A stretch of 46,901 nt of DNA, taken from an uncultured Bacteroidales bacterium (GTDB lineage Bacteria; Bacteroidota; Bacteroidia; Bacteroidales; Paludibacteraceae). Position numbers and translations under genes: made by a program. How positions within the stretch are numbered: position 1 is the stretch's first letter; every line of letters begins with the position of its first letter. Of the stretch, positions 36,582 to 46,232 are shown one piece after another. The stretch spans positions 1 to 46,901 of the forward strand of contig CALMUD010000262.1 in the NCBI GenBank assembly GCA_937872735.1, in the 5' to 3' direction. The notes beneath the pieces were generated by a model, which made no database searches, was not told the origin of the DNA, and saw only the letters and a program-made list of their open reading frames with translations.

Positions 36582-36655
36582 TGATTGAGAAGGGATTCGA
36601 ACCCTTGACCCACAGCTTAGAAGGCTGTTGCTCTATCCAACTGAGCTACTCAACC
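36582..36655 (-). tRNA. tRNA-Arg (anticodon TCT, codon AGA)
   Basis: A 74-base tRNA on the minus strand. The acceptor GGTTGAG pairs with CTCAATC (one G-T) and the discriminator is A. The anticodon stem ACAGC/GCTGT encloses loop CTTCTAA with anticodon TCT. The T arm is AAGGG/CCCTT with TTCGAAT. CCA is not encoded. Its 3' end faces the accessory region and the integrase fragment. Confidence 0.97.
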
Positions 36656-36686
36656 ATTGCTCTCTACACATCGTGCAATTGCAGTG

Positions 36687-36718
36687 CAAAAGTAGTATTT
36701 TTATTTAACCCAAGCAAA
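36687..36718 (-). promoter_or_regulatory. Promoter of tRNA-Arg
   Basis: Minus strand TTTG at 36718-36715, 20-base spacer, TACTTTTG at 36694-36687 followed by CA. The -7 box is about 31 bases upstream of the mature tRNA, implying a short 5' leader removed by RNase P. Confidence 0.75.
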
Positions 36719-36734
36719 ATATATCAGCTTTTTT

Positions 36735-39056
36735 TTAGAATGGATACCCAATGGCGAAATGGAAAGCGAAATCATCACTCCATGTAATGTCGTGATAACG
36801 CCACCGCTCCCCATCGGGCAAAGCCGGGTCATAGGCTTTCATTCCCACATCCAAACGGATTAAAAAATAGGTAAAATCACAACGCAGTCCCAATCCATAG
36901 GCCATGGCTATCTGTTTATAAAATTCATCTAAATGGAATGTTCCTTCGGGCTGGAAATCATAATTCTTAATATTCCAGATATTGCCGGCATCGACAAAGG
37001 CTGCGCCCTCAAATTTCCAGAAAAGTTTAGACCGGTATTCTATATTTGCTGTCAATTCTATATTACCCGATTGGCTCACGAAGTCCTCCGAATTAGGAGA
37101 AGTATAGGTACCAGGCCCCAGAGTACGGACAGCCCAACCTCTCACACCATTCGCACCTCCCGCAAAAAAACGTTTTTCGAATGGCACCATTTCGGCGTTT
37201 CCATAGGGAAATTCCACACCTGTCTTTATATGAAACACAAGTCGGTTCTTATCATCAACATACTTGTTCAACGCATATTCAAATTCGCCCTTCACATATT
37301 GCGAATAAGGGATATTGGCTATCTGATAGGCTCCGTTATACTTGTTCTGATGCGTGAGGGTGCTGATGCCATAAAGCAGGTTGCCCGCACTTTCAAACGA
37401 GATTTTATAGGAAGTTTTATCCAGATGCCTCGTGCTGCTTTCGTTATCGAATGTCATTGCAGCACCGGCATCAAAAATAAAATGGTCAGAATAGCTGTAA
37501 CGAAGCACCGAATATTTGGAATCGGCATACCGCTGTTCAAAGGCGGCCGACATCCATGGAATATACACATAATTAAGATTGAAAGCGTCAATAGAATAAC
37601 TGTAATAGCGGCGTACATTCCACACATACTTGGTTCCCGCTGTGGTGATGATACGATTATATTCCGGACGTTTCTGGTTGTCATAAGCCAACGTGAATTC
37701 TGTGGATGAATTGACTTTCTGCTTGAACGAAGAGGAAAGGAAAGGGAACACAAAACGGGGTATTTTCAGTGACAGCTCCCCATCCAGTTCCAGCGCATTT
37801 TTATTAAGGATGTCGGGAATTTTGTTGTCCGTATTCGATATGGCTTCTTCCGACACTCGCATTTTAAATCCGAGTACTTCTGAACCATGAAACAGATTTC
37901 GGTCTTCCAAGCCCGAAGATACGGCAAATCCCAAATCACCTTCCGAGTTGGTTCCTTCCAAATCTAGCGAAAACGAACGTATCTTATTAGGTGTCAGTGT
38001 AATATTGCATTCTAATTCATTATCCGCAGTCCGTAAATCTCTGAAATGGATATCCGTAGACTTGATAACATCGAGAGTACTAAACTTATTGTAGGTACGG
38101 TCCACATAGATGTCGTTATACCACATGCCAGGGTATAGACGAATGTTGTCAGCAAGAACATGTTGACGCACCAAGGGTTTCTTATCGTAATAAAGGACAA
38201 CACCCGGTTTGATAGTCGTTGAATCATAGCTGGACAGAGGCTGCGCTGCCGCTGATGATTTACTCAGCATCAGCACATTTATCTGCTTCACCGTATATCG
38301 CGGGTGCAGCGTTTCCTCCACATCTCCATTGGAAGATGACACATAATAGGGCTTGAGTTGCAGGGTGACATCCACCTGATGACTGTCAAGAGAGCTGTCC
38401 ACCATATAGGAGATATTGTCCTTAGTAAAGAAATAATAACCGCGACGGCGTGCCAACGTGGTCAATCGTGCCCTCTCGGCATTAAGCACATCAGAATCAA
38501 ACAGCATTCCCGAATCTAGCTTCGTCTCACTATATTTTGCTGATGCAAATATATTGCCCAATACGGTATCGTTATGATAGTCAAGCGTGATATGCCTCAC
38601 TCTGTATGGCTGGGATTCCTGCACATGATATACCACATAAGCGCGTTTCTTTCGATACTCTACCGTACTGGTTACTTGCGCGTTCAGATAGCCCTTTGTC
38701 TTAAAATACTGTTGCAGTTTTTTCTCTGATTTCACAGTCAGGTAGGGATCATACACTACAGGTGGCTCTCCCATGCGCTTCAGCCAGCGATTTCTGCGTT
38801 TGGAGGTGTCTCTACCCGACATATTATAAGTAGCAAGCCTTATGCGGGATATTCCAAACACCTTGAAGTTGGGCTGCTGGCACAGATAGGATTCCAGCGT
38901 TTTGGCATCAATTCCAGGTGCTTTTGATTCTATATCAGTTTTTTCCAATAGATATTGGCCGTCTGATATATATTTGGTGGTTGAGCACGAAAATAATGTC
39001 AGCACCGATAACAGTGCCAACCCCATTTTCAGACTGATTGATTCAAAAAATTTCAT
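36735..39056 (-). CDS. tamL: Translocation and assembly module lipoprotein TamL (BamA/Omp85 family)
   Basis: A 773-residue outer membrane protein. The N-terminus MKFFESISLKMGLALLSVL ends in the lipobox LFSC with C24, so it is lipid-anchored, unlike classical TamA. POTRA-type domains follow (KTKGYLNAQVTSTVEYRKKR, RRGYYFFTKDNISYMVDSS), then a 16-strand-type barrel. The conserved Omp85 segment is FAGGANGVRGWAVRTLGPGT (VRGW motif), with the C-terminal strand ending FAFHFAIGYPF. In Bacteroidota TamL partners TamB in outer membrane assembly; tamB is not in the window. The start at 39056 is chosen over an upstream in-frame ATG because it gives the lipoprotein signal and the promoter at 39075-39082 lies in the alternative extension. 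Confidence 0.92.
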   Translation of the reverse strand: MKFFESISLKMGLALLSVLTLFSCSTTKYISDGQYLLEKTDIESKAPGIDAKTLESYLCQQPNFKVFGISRIRLATYNMSGRDTSKRRNRWLKRMGEPPVVYDPYLTVKSEKKLQQYFKTKGYLNAQVTSTVEYRKKRAYVVYHVQESQPYRVRHITLDYHNDTVLGNIFASAKYSETKLDSGMLFDSDVLNAERARLTTLARRRGYYFFTKDNISYMVDSSLDSHQVDVTLQLKPYYVSSSNGDVEETLHPRYTVKQINVLMLSKSSAAAQPLSSYDSTTIKPGVVLYYDKKPLVRQHVLADNIRLYPGMWYNDIYVDRTYNKFSTLDVIKSTDIHFRDLRTADNELECNITLTPNKIRSFSLDLEGTNSEGDLGFAVSSGLEDRNLFHGSEVLGFKMRVSEEAISNTDNKIPDILNKNALELDGELSLKIPRFVFPFLSSSFKQKVNSSTEFTLAYDNQKRPEYNRIITTAGTKYVWNVRRYYSYSIDAFNLNYVYIPWMSAAFEQRYADSKYSVLRYSYSDHFIFDAGAAMTFDNESSTRHLDKTSYKISFESAGNLLYGISTLTHQNKYNGAYQIANIPYSQYVKGEFEYALNKYVDDKNRLVFHIKTGVEFPYGNAEMVPFEKRFFAGGANGVRGWAVRTLGPGTYTSPNSEDFVSQSGNIELTANIEYRSKLFWKFEGAAFVDAGNIWNIKNYDFQPEGTFHLDEFYKQIAMAYGLGLRCDFTYFLIRLDVGMKAYDPALPDGERWRYHDITWSDDFAFHFAIGYPF

Positions 39057-39074
39057 AACCCGCTTAATTACGTG

Positions 39075-39082
39075 CAAATATA
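39075..39082 (-). promoter_or_regulatory. -7 promoter element of tamL
   Basis: Minus strand TATATTTG followed by CAC, 18 bases before the ATG at 39056. Confidence 0.65.
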
Positions 39083-39236
39083 CAGCATTTGCGGTGGATG
39101 ACAGGCAAATCGGGGACTTATTTTTCATCTATTCATTTCCGTATGCTCTCACTCTTTTTCTTCCTGACTCCATCCTTTTTAGATACAGGAGGAAGAAAAG
39201 CGACATCTTCATACATTCCGTAATCTGTTTTTTTTA

Positions 39237-39244
39237 TATTTTTG
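39237..39244 (+). promoter_or_regulatory. -7 promoter element of glmM
   Basis: TATTTTTG followed by CAATG, 50 bases before the chosen ATG at 39295. The tamL and glmM promoters diverge within a 238-base intergenic region. Confidence 0.6.
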
Positions 39245-39294
39245 CAATGCGCACTAATGTGCAAACATACCGAAACAAACAAAAACAGACTGAA

Positions 39295-40686
39295 ATGACA
39301 TTAATAAAATCCATTTCTGGAATAAGAGGTACCATTGGCGGAAAAGTAGACGACAATCTGACTCCTCTTGATATAGTAAAATTCACCTCCGCATTTGCCA
39401 CTTGGCTGAGAAACAATGCTCGGGTAAAAAACAACAAGATTGTGGTAGGCCGTGATGCCCGTCTGTCCGGTCCTATGGTCGACAGCATTGTCAGCGGAAC
39501 GCTGTGCGGAGTTGGCATGGATGTTGTCAACATTGGTCTGGCCACCACCCCCACTACAGAAATAGCAGTAAAAAAAGAGGGTGCCTGCGGAGGTATCATC
39601 ATCACCGCCAGCCATAATCCCAAGCAATGGAATGCACTGAAACTGCTCAACGAGAACGGTGAATTTTTGAGCGACAAAGATGGAAAAGAAGTGCTGGCCA
39701 TGGCTGCTACTGCCGATTTTGACTATGCCGAAATTGACGAGATTGGAAAGGTAACTTACGAAAACGACTACAATCAAATCCACATTGACGAGGTTTTGAA
39801 ACTGAAGATGGTCGATGTCAACGCTATTAAAGCCGCCAATTTCACTGTCGCCATTGATTGCGTCAATTCGGTAGGAGGGCTCATTTTGCCTGACCTGCTG
39901 AATCGTCTGGGCGTGAAAAACATAATAAAACTCAATTGCGAGGCCACCGGCAATTTTGCCCATACACCAGAGCCGATACCTGAAAACCTGACACAAATAT
40001 CAGATTTGATGAAAAAAGGTTCTGCCGATGTGGCGTTTGTGGTAGACCCGGATGTTGACCGTCTGGCTATTATCTGTGAAGACGGATCCATGTTCGGCGA
40101 AGAATACACCTTGGTATCTGTCGCTGACTACATTCTGAGCAAAAAGACTGGAAACACAGTATCAAACCTTAGTTCCACGCGTGCCTTGCGCGATGTCACA
40201 CGTGCGCATGGAGGTGTCTATACACCTGCCGCGGTGGGTGAGGTGAATGTAGTGACCAAAATGAAAGAGGTAAACGCTATCATTGGAGGCGAAGGCAATG
40301 GCGGGGTTATCTATCCTGAATGTCACTACGGCCGAGATGCCCTCGTTGGCATTGCCATGTTCCTTTCCTTGCTGGCTCATGAGGGTAAAAAGGTGACCGA
40401 ATTAAAAAAGAAATATCCTGCATACGAAATCTCTAAAAACAAGATTCAGTTGACTCCCGACATTAATGTGGATGCCGTACTGAAAGCAATGAAAGAGAAA
40501 TACAAGAATGAGGATGTTACCGACATAGACGGTGTCAAGATTGATTTCCCCGACAAATGGGTACATCTGCGCAAGTCGAACACGGAACCTATCATCCGAA
40601 TCTACTCTGAAGCCTCCACTCAAGTCGAGGCTCAGAATCTTGCACAAAAAATCATTGGTGAGATCAAGGACATTATCAAGAAATAA
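39295..40686 (+). CDS. glmM: Phosphoglucosamine mutase (alpha-D-phosphohexomutase family)
   Basis: A 463-residue cytoplasmic enzyme. MTLIKSISGIRGTIGGKVDD is the GlmM-type N-terminus, the phosphoserine is S106 in GIIITASHNPKQWNALKLL, the metal loop is DPDVDRLAI near 251-259, and the phosphate-binding C-terminal motif is RKSNTEPIIRIYSEA. It most likely interconverts glucosamine 6-phosphate and 1-phosphate for UDP-GlcNAc, hence peptidoglycan and LPS. A phosphomannomutase or phosphoglucomutase role cannot be fully excluded because these enzymes share motifs. The upstream in-frame start at 38902 is rejected because it runs antisense through tamL. A strong terminator follows. Confidence 0.92.
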   Translation: MTLIKSISGIRGTIGGKVDDNLTPLDIVKFTSAFATWLRNNARVKNNKIVVGRDARLSGPMVDSIVSGTLCGVGMDVVNIGLATTPTTEIAVKKEGACGGIIITASHNPKQWNALKLLNENGEFLSDKDGKEVLAMAATADFDYAEIDEIGKVTYENDYNQIHIDEVLKLKMVDVNAIKAANFTVAIDCVNSVGGLILPDLLNRLGVKNIIKLNCEATGNFAHTPEPIPENLTQISDLMKKGSADVAFVVDPDVDRLAIICEDGSMFGEEYTLVSVADYILSKKTGNTVSNLSSTRALRDVTRAHGGVYTPAAVGEVNVVTKMKEVNAIIGGEGNGGVIYPECHYGRDALVGIAMFLSLLAHEGKKVTELKKKYPAYEISKNKIQLTPDINVDAVLKAMKEKYKNEDVTDIDGVKIDFPDKWVHLRKSNTEPIIRIYSEASTQVEAQNLAQKIIGEIKDIIKK

Positions 40687-40706
40687 GAATACCTTTTCTG
40701 CAAATG

Positions 40707-40741
40707 GGCTGCGTCATGAAACAAGTGACGCAGCCTTTTTT
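40707..40741 (+). terminator. Terminator of glmM
   Basis: Perfect 10-base stem GGCTGCGTCA/TGACGCAGCC (40707-40716, 40726-40735) followed by six T. Confidence 0.93.
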
Positions 40742-40796
40742 GCGTAACAAGGTCGCCCCCTCACCAAAACAAGCATCATAACATCCAAATTTTGAT

Positions 40797-40804
40797 TAAC
40801 TTTG
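40797..40804 (+). promoter_or_regulatory. -7 promoter element of the histidine phosphatase-uvrA unit
   Basis: TAACTTTG followed by CA, 19 bases before the ATG at 40824. Confidence 0.7.
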
Positions 40805-40823
40805 CAAAAATAGACAGATTAAA

Positions 40824-41453
40824 ATGGCCACAAGAATATATCTGACAAGGCACGGACAAACAGAGTGGAACTTGCAAAAGCGGATGCAGGGACACAAAAA
40901 TTCTGACCTCACCTCTCTTGGCAAGGAACAAGCCAAGGCTTTAGGCTTAAGAATGAAAGATGTGGAACTAAACGCAATATACACCAGCAGCCTGCCCCGC
41001 GCCATGCAAACCGCTGAGTTGATAAGGGGAAAGAACGAAATCCCCGTCATTCCCGATGACAATCTGAGAGAGATTTATCTCGGATGCTGGGAGGGGATGC
41101 TCTTCGACGAAGTGGAGAAGAAATACCCTGCGCAATTCGACAATTTCTGGAATCATCCGGAAAAATATGTTCCTGTTGATGGAGAGTCATTTAACGACCT
41201 CCGTATAAGAGTGGGTAAGGCATTGCTCAATATTGCAAAGCAAAATAGTGGTAAAGACGTGCTGGTGGTGGCTCACGGAATTGTCATCAAAGCGCTCTAC
41301 ACTTACTTCCGCAACCAACCCATAGCAGAGATTGCACACAGTCCCTACACGCACTCCGCCTGTCTGTGCGAAATAGTATTCAACCCGCCGGTTTGGGATG
41401 TAATGAAATGGAACGACACCGACCACTATAAATATATTGAAGAAACGAAATAA
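40824..41453 (+). CDS. Histidine phosphatase family protein (phosphoglycerate mutase-like)
   Basis: A 209-residue cytoplasmic enzyme of the histidine phosphatase superfamily. The catalytic histidine is H10 in [12 protein letters not shown]59 lies in [11 protein letters not shown], the acidic proton donor is E83 in [11 protein letters not shown], and the second histidine is H151 in [10 protein letters not shown]. The family includes cofactor-dependent phosphoglycerate mutases, GpmB-like phosphatases and alpha-ribazole phosphatase (CobC). No cobalamin genes are nearby and the length fits a broad-specificity phosphatase, so the substrate is open. uvrA starts 3 bases after its stop codon, and both are probably read as one transcript. 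Confidence 0.9.
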   Translation: MATRIYLTRHGQTEWNLQKRMQGHKNSDLTSLGKEQAKALGLRMKDVELNAIYTSSLPRAMQTAELIRGKNEIPVIPDDNLREIYLGCWEGMLFDEVEKKYPAQFDNFWNHPEKYVPVDGESFNDLRIRVGKALLNIAKQNSGKDVLVVAHGIVIKALYTYFRNQPIAEIAHSPYTHSACLCEIVFNPPVWDVMKWNDTDHYKYIEETK

Positions 41454-41456
41454 GCT

Positions 41457-44282
41457 ATGGCTGATAAAGGTGAAATCATCATAAAGGGAGCTCGGGTCCA
41501 TAATTTAAAGAACATCGACGTAAAAATACCGAGAAACAAATTCACAGTAATTACGGGGCTTTCCGGCTCTGGCAAATCGTCATTGGCCTTCGATACGCTT
41601 TATGCCGAGGGTCAACGCCGTTATGTGGAAAGTCTGTCTTCATATGCCCGACAGTTTTTGGGCAGACTGAGCAAACCTGAGTGTGACTTTATAAAAGGCA
41701 TTCCACCAGCTATCGCCATAGAACAGAAAGTCAGCACCCGAAACTCAAGGTCTACGGTGGGGACTTCTACCGAAATATATGACTATCTGAAACTGCTCTA
41801 CGCACGTATCGGGAAAACATTTTCTCCCGTTTCGGGCGTGGAGGTCAAGAAGCACCAAGTCAGTGATGTCATCGACTACATTCTGTCGTTTCCATCGGGT
41901 ACCAAAGGAATGATAATGAGCGATATCAACCTGCCCGAAGGAAGAACCATCAAGGAGCAACTTGACATTTTGCAAAAACAAGGATACAGCCGCGTAGAAA
42001 TCAATGATACCATTTACAGAATAAGCGAGCTTAACGAGGCCCAGATAAAAGAGGGAACCTCAACTCAAATAATTCTGGTGGTCGACAGGTTCGCTGTGGC
42101 TGACGATGAGGACACCAAAAGTCGATTGGGAGACTCTATCCAGACCTCCTTTTGGGAGGGCGACGGAGCCTCCTGCCTCGTCAAGATGTTCAAGGACAAC
42201 GGGACAAAAGAAATCAAACAGTTTTCCATCAAATTTGAAGCCGACAGCATGAACTTTGACGAGCCAAACGAGTTAATGTTCAGCTTCAACAGTCCTTTCG
42301 GCGCTTGTCCTGAGTGTGAGGGATTCGGCAAGGTTGTCGGCATTGACGAGAATTTGGTAGTACCCAACAAATCTTTATCGGTATATGAGGGTGCGGTCAT
42401 TTGCTGGCGTGGTGAAAAGATGTCGGAATGGCTGGACGACCTGATTGCAGGCGCCAAATATTGCCACTTCCCCATACACAAGCCTTACTTTGAACTGACA
42501 AAGGAGGAACATGACATGCTGTGGAACGGCACCCCAAACTTCCATGGCATCAACGACTTTTTCAAATTCGTCAAAGAGAACCAATATAAAATACAATACA
42601 GGGTGATGCTGTCCCGCTTTCGCGGCAAAACCACTTGCCCCGTATGTCATGGCACGAGACTTAAACCGGAGGCCAACTACGTCAAGGTAGGAGGCAAGAG
42701 CATCTCCGAACTGGTTTCTATGCCTATCAGCAAGTTAAAGGTTTTCTTTTCCGAATTGACCTTGAGCGAACATGATCAGCAGGTAGGCAAACGACTGCTG
42801 ACCGAAATCAACAACCGCACCCAGTTTCTATGCGATGTAGGACTGGAATATCTGACTCTTAACCGTATGTCAAGTACGCTGTCGGGCGGCGAAAGTCAGC
42901 GTATCAATCTGGCCACCTCGCTGGGCAGCAGTCTGGTAGGGTCGCTCTACATTCTTGACGAGCCCAGCATAGGATTACACCCCCGCGACACTGACCGACT
43001 GATAAAAGTGCTCAGACAACTGCAGCAACTGGGCAATACGGTGGTTGTGGTCGAACACGACGAGGAAATCATGCGCGCTGCCGATTATCTGATTGACATC
43101 GGACCCGAAGCTGGACGACTGGGAGGAAAAGTGATGTATCAGGGGCCATTGGAAGATGGACTCAAAGATCCCGAACTGAGAAAAAACAGTTATACCTACA
43201 AATATCTGACAGGAGAAGAAAAAATTGAGATTCCTAAAATAAGACGTCCATGGAGCAACTATATTGAGGTTAAAGAGGCCCGTGAAAACAACCTGAAGGG
43301 AATCAATGTCAAATTCCCTTTAAATGTCATCACAGCCGTTACTGGCGTCAGTGGCTCTGGCAAATCATCATTGGTGTGCGACATTCTCTACAACGCGCTC
43401 AAACGCCACTATGGCGGCTCTACCGAAAACAATGCAGGACTGCATGCTGCTATCGATGGCAGTCTTGACCTACTGACAGACGTGGAATTTGTGGACCAGA
43501 ATCCGATAGGGAAATCGGCGAGGGCCAACCCCGTAACCTACATCAAGGCTTACGATGATATCCGGAAATTGTTTTCGGAGCAACCCTATGCCAAACAGAT
43601 GGGCTACACTGCCGCCTACTTCTCTTTCAATGTTGAGGGAGGACGCTGCGAAGAGTGTCAGGGAGAAGGCACCATCACGGTTGAGATGCAATTCATGGCC
43701 GACTTGGTGCTCACCTGCGATGCCTGCCACGGCAAAAGATTTCGTCAGGACATTCTGGAAGTGAAATACCGCGACAAAAACATCTACGATGTGCTGGAAA
43801 TGACTATCAATCAGGCTATCGAATTTTTCAGTGCAGGCAAAGGAAATCTGGAAAAAAGGATAGTGAAGAGAATGAAGCCTCTTCAAGACGTGGGATTGGG
43901 TTACGTCAAGCTGGGACAATCATCAAGCACGCTGTCCGGCGGTGAAAGCCAACGCGTAAAGTTGGCTTCTATACTTGCCGATGAAAAGCCGGAGCCGACC
44001 CTGTTCATCTTTGATGAGCCTACAACAGGACTGCACATTCACGACATCAAGACCTTGATGAAGGCTTTCGATGCTCTTATTGCCGCTGGTCACACTGTCA
44101 TCATCATCGAACACAACTTAGACGTGATAAAGTGTGCTGACTACATCATCGACATAGGCCCCGAAGGAGGTGAGGCAGGTGGCAATCTTGTATTTGCCGG
44201 AACACCCGAAGATCTGCTCAAATGCAAAGAGTCATACACGGCCAAATATTTGAAAATAAAAATGGACGAAGACCTGAAATAA
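41457..44282 (+). CDS. uvrA: Excinuclease ABC subunit A
   Basis: A 941-residue DNA damage sensor of nucleotide excision repair; as a dimer it loads UvrB at lesions. It has two ABC ATPase modules. Walker A motifs are GLSGSGKSS (34-42) and GVSGSGKSS (630-638); ABC signatures LSGGESQR occur near 474 and 825. Zinc-binding cysteine pairs are CPVCHG near 394 in the first module and CEECQGEG plus CDACHG near 730-757 in the second. [12 protein letters not shown] and [20 protein letters not shown] are typical UvrA sequences. Length is standard. It follows the phosphatase gene almost directly and has a perfect 15-pair terminator. Confidence 0.99.
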   Translation: MADKGEIIIKGARVHNLKNIDVKIPRNKFTVITGLSGSGKSSLAFDTLYAEGQRRYVESLSSYARQFLGRLSKPECDFIKGIPPAIAIEQKVSTRNSRSTVGTSTEIYDYLKLLYARIGKTFSPVSGVEVKKHQVSDVIDYILSFPSGTKGMIMSDINLPEGRTIKEQLDILQKQGYSRVEINDTIYRISELNEAQIKEGTSTQIILVVDRFAVADDEDTKSRLGDSIQTSFWEGDGASCLVKMFKDNGTKEIKQFSIKFEADSMNFDEPNELMFSFNSPFGACPECEGFGKVVGIDENLVVPNKSLSVYEGAVICWRGEKMSEWLDDLIAGAKYCHFPIHKPYFELTKEEHDMLWNGTPNFHGINDFFKFVKENQYKIQYRVMLSRFRGKTTCPVCHGTRLKPEANYVKVGGKSISELVSMPISKLKVFFSELTLSEHDQQVGKRLLTEINNRTQFLCDVGLEYLTLNRMSSTLSGGESQRINLATSLGSSLVGSLYILDEPSIGLHPRDTDRLIKVLRQLQQLGNTVVVVEHDEEIMRAADYLIDIGPEAGRLGGKVMYQGPLEDGLKDPELRKNSYTYKYLTGEEKIEIPKIRRPWSNYIEVKEARENNLKGINVKFPLNVITAVTGVSGSGKSSLVCDILYNALKRHYGGSTENNAGLHAAIDGSLDLLTDVEFVDQNPIGKSARANPVTYIKAYDDIRKLFSEQPYAKQMGYTAAYFSFNVEGGRCEECQGEGTITVEMQFMADLVLTCDACHGKRFRQDILEVKYRDKNIYDVLEMTINQAIEFFSAGKGNLEKRIVKRMKPLQDVGLGYVKLGQSSSTLSGGESQRVKLASILADEKPEPTLFIFDEPTTGLHIHDIKTLMKAFDALIAAGHTVIIIEHNLDVIKCADYIIDIGPEGGEAGGNLVFAGTPEDLLKCKESYTAKYLKIKMDEDLK

Positions 44283-44302
44283 GAGAAAAAAATCCAGACA
44301 TA

Positions 44303-44343
44303 GAACGGGCTCGGATGCAAATACATCCGAGCCCGTTCCTTTC
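44303..44343 (+). terminator. Terminator of uvrA
   Basis: Perfect 15-base stem (44303-44317 with 44324-44338), loop CAAATA, followed by CTTTC. Confidence 0.88.
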
Positions 44344-44390
44344 ACCAACAACTGGTCATCACCACTTGTCAAACTCAAACAAAAGAGAAA

Positions 44391-44430
44391 ACAAAAAAGG
44401 AGGGACAACTCATACGAGTTGTCCCTCCTT
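44391..44430 (-). terminator. Terminator of the T9SS cargo gene
   Basis: Perfect 15-base stem (44397-44411 with 44416-44430), four-base loop, followed on the minus strand by a T-rich tract of six T. Confidence 0.92.
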
Positions 44431-44451
44431 ATATTTAAGTCGTAATCTAAA

Positions 44452-46053
44452 TTACTTCTTGATGATAGAGCCAGCGATAACGCCCTCAGCTGTATAAGCC
44501 TTTACGATGTAGATACCCTTAGCCAAGTTGGAAACATTGATAGCGTTTCCATTAGCACTTGCCTTAACGGCACCGTCCAAACCATAAACAACTACACTCT
44601 GAACACCTTCGTTGTTGACAGTAACCACGTCAGCAGAAGGGTTAGGATAGATTGAAAGCTTAGCATCAGAAAGAACAGTCTCAACTGAAGCAGCAGGCTG
44701 AGAAGCAGTCATTGTGTAAGCTGTAACACCGATAACATCGGTAGCGGTAGTTGCAGCTCCTGGGTCAGTAGATACAGTAGCACCAGCAAATGATTGGCCA
44801 TCACCTGTACCTGTAGAAGTCAACTGAATGTCATCAATGTTGTAAGAGAAAGCAGGATTGGTCTCGAAAACCAAAGCCAAATACTTCTTTGAAGCATCCA
44901 TCTTCACAGCTGGAGTCTTGTATGCTTTCCAAGAACCTGCAATCTTGAATGTATCACAGAACAAAGTAGGAGTAGCAGTAAATGCATCAGCAGGAGCATC
45001 TACAAACTCATAAGCGATAGGCAGAGACAAAGAATCCTTGTCTGTCTTTGCAGTAAGGCCTTCTGCCATAGTGGCACACCACTTAGACAAGAAAGAGCAA
45101 TTGAACTCTTTGATGTTCTCTAAACCTGCAGTTGGGATAAAGAAATAAGTATTACCATCACGCAAAGTGCCATTTAAGATCTGCAAAGACTGTAACTGTT
45201 CGCAATCATAATAAGCACTACCATCAGTACCAAGAGTTTCCCACAATCTCTGTGCAGTAACATGCTGTTTTGAAACAAGAGTTCTTTCACAATAAATAGG
45301 AAGTGAAGATGCCATCTGAGTGTTAACATCAGTACAAGATTTGCTCTTGTATACAGTGATGGCCTTGGTAGCATCATTCATAGAAAAACGTTCCATGTTT
45401 GATGCATCGCTATATACAGCACCTAAGTTGTTGAAATTTTCAGCAAAGAACGGTTTGTTACCTTCACCCACGAACTTCATATTCTTGATGTAAACGGCAC
45501 GGGTATCGTCACCAGCTGGCACAGCGACCAGACGCTGCCATCCAAAAGTCATCATGTGCGCAACCTGAGTACCAGCAGGAGCATAGATGTACATTGACTC
45601 TGTGTTCCACTTATCAGCTGGGTTTTTGTACTTGATATCACGGTCAAACTTGACGAAAGCTTTGTCCAGACCATACTTGCCACCTGTTGTATCGTCAACC
45701 AGGCCCATATTCAACGCTGCCCACTTGTTTCCAGCTATTGTATCATGCATTGTTCCACCCTTATAGTAGAACTCAATGACCAAATTCCAGTTCTTGGTCA
45801 AATCGATACCTGCCTTAGAGTAGAAACGGACATCGTTATACATAACCTGGTGAGTGATTTTAGCAGCTGTCGTTCCATCAGGAGCGGTAGCGCCAGATTC
45901 AACAGCATCACCATCTGCTGCTGTTGCGTACTTAAGAACCTCAATGCCATCAGCAACCACACCATCCTTGATGATGTACTGCTCGGCCGCATTAGCTGAA
46001 TTCAAACCCAATCCAGCTAAAAAAGCTAAAGAAAGTAAACTTTTAACCTTCAT
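44452..46053 (-). CDS. Secreted protein with type IX secretion sorting domain (type A), function unknown
   Basis: A 533-residue exported protein. Residues 1-22 form a signal peptide (MKVKSLLSLAFLAGLGLNSA, then NA). Residues about 465-533 are a T9SS type A C-terminal sorting domain: KLSIYPNPSADVVTVNN, VVVYGLDGAVK, INVSNLAKGIYIVKAY and terminal IIKK. The body has beta-sandwich-like strands, six cysteines in the middle (SKSCTDVN, IYCERT, YDCEQL, FNCSF, KWCAT, LFCDTF), and the repeated theme NWNLVIEFYYKGG and YNIDDIQLTSTGTG, reminiscent of carbohydrate-binding jelly-roll modules, but no catalytic domain is recognised. It would be exported by Sec, then by the T9SS and attached to or released from the surface. 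It lies downstream of a probable glycan-binding protein but has a terminator between. No clear -7 box is seen; TATAATTG at 46073-46080 is a weak candidate. Confidence 0.85.
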   Translation of the reverse strand: MKVKSLLSLAFLAGLGLNSANAAEQYIIKDGVVADGIEVLKYATAADGDAVESGATAPDGTTAAKITHQVMYNDVRFYSKAGIDLTKNWNLVIEFYYKGGTMHDTIAGNKWAALNMGLVDDTTGGKYGLDKAFVKFDRDIKYKNPADKWNTESMYIYAPAGTQVAHMMTFGWQRLVAVPAGDDTRAVYIKNMKFVGEGNKPFFAENFNNLGAVYSDASNMERFSMNDATKAITVYKSKSCTDVNTQMASSLPIYCERTLVSKQHVTAQRLWETLGTDGSAYYDCEQLQSLQILNGTLRDGNTYFFIPTAGLENIKEFNCSFLSKWCATMAEGLTAKTDKDSLSLPIAYEFVDAPADAFTATPTLFCDTFKIAGSWKAYKTPAVKMDASKKYLALVFETNPAFSYNIDDIQLTSTGTGDGQSFAGATVSTDPGAATTATDVIGVTAYTMTASQPAASVETVLSDAKLSIYPNPSADVVTVNNEGVQSVVVYGLDGAVKASANGNAINVSNLAKGIYIVKAYTAEGVIAGSIIKK

Positions 46054-46183
46054 ACAATTTTTATTTATTAGACAATTATATACTTCTTAAATCGACCGCT
46101 AATATAGTCATTTTTTGCTATTGCTGCAACATTTATAGACCGATATTGTTTATAAAAACGGCAGTTTATACTATTTATTGCAC

Positions 46184-46216
46184 AAAAAAAGTCAGACCTT
46201 TCGGCCTGACTTTTTT
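46184..46216. terminator. Terminator of the glycan-binding protein gene
   Basis: GTCAG/CTGAC stem extended by CC/GG with one mismatch, flanked by A and T runs on either side, so it can act on both strands. It separates the gene at 46233 from the T9SS cargo gene. Confidence 0.85.
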
Positions 46217-46232
46217 ATAAAAGATAAATTAA

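Noticed and set aside
36933-37709. A 258-residue plus-strand frame inside tamL
   Set aside because: It is entirely antisense to a complete Omp85-family gene and has no promoter or family motif.
38902-39294. N-terminal extension of GlmM to 38902
   Set aside because: It runs antisense through the tamL start, and the true family N-terminus is at 39295.
39301-39996. A 231-residue minus-strand frame inside glmM
   Set aside because: Antisense to the catalytic region of glmM; the sequence has no recognisable motif.
44303-44430. Two perfect 15-base hairpins as a possible repeat element
   Set aside because: They are different in sequence, and each is placed at the end of one of two converging genes; they are simply terminators.
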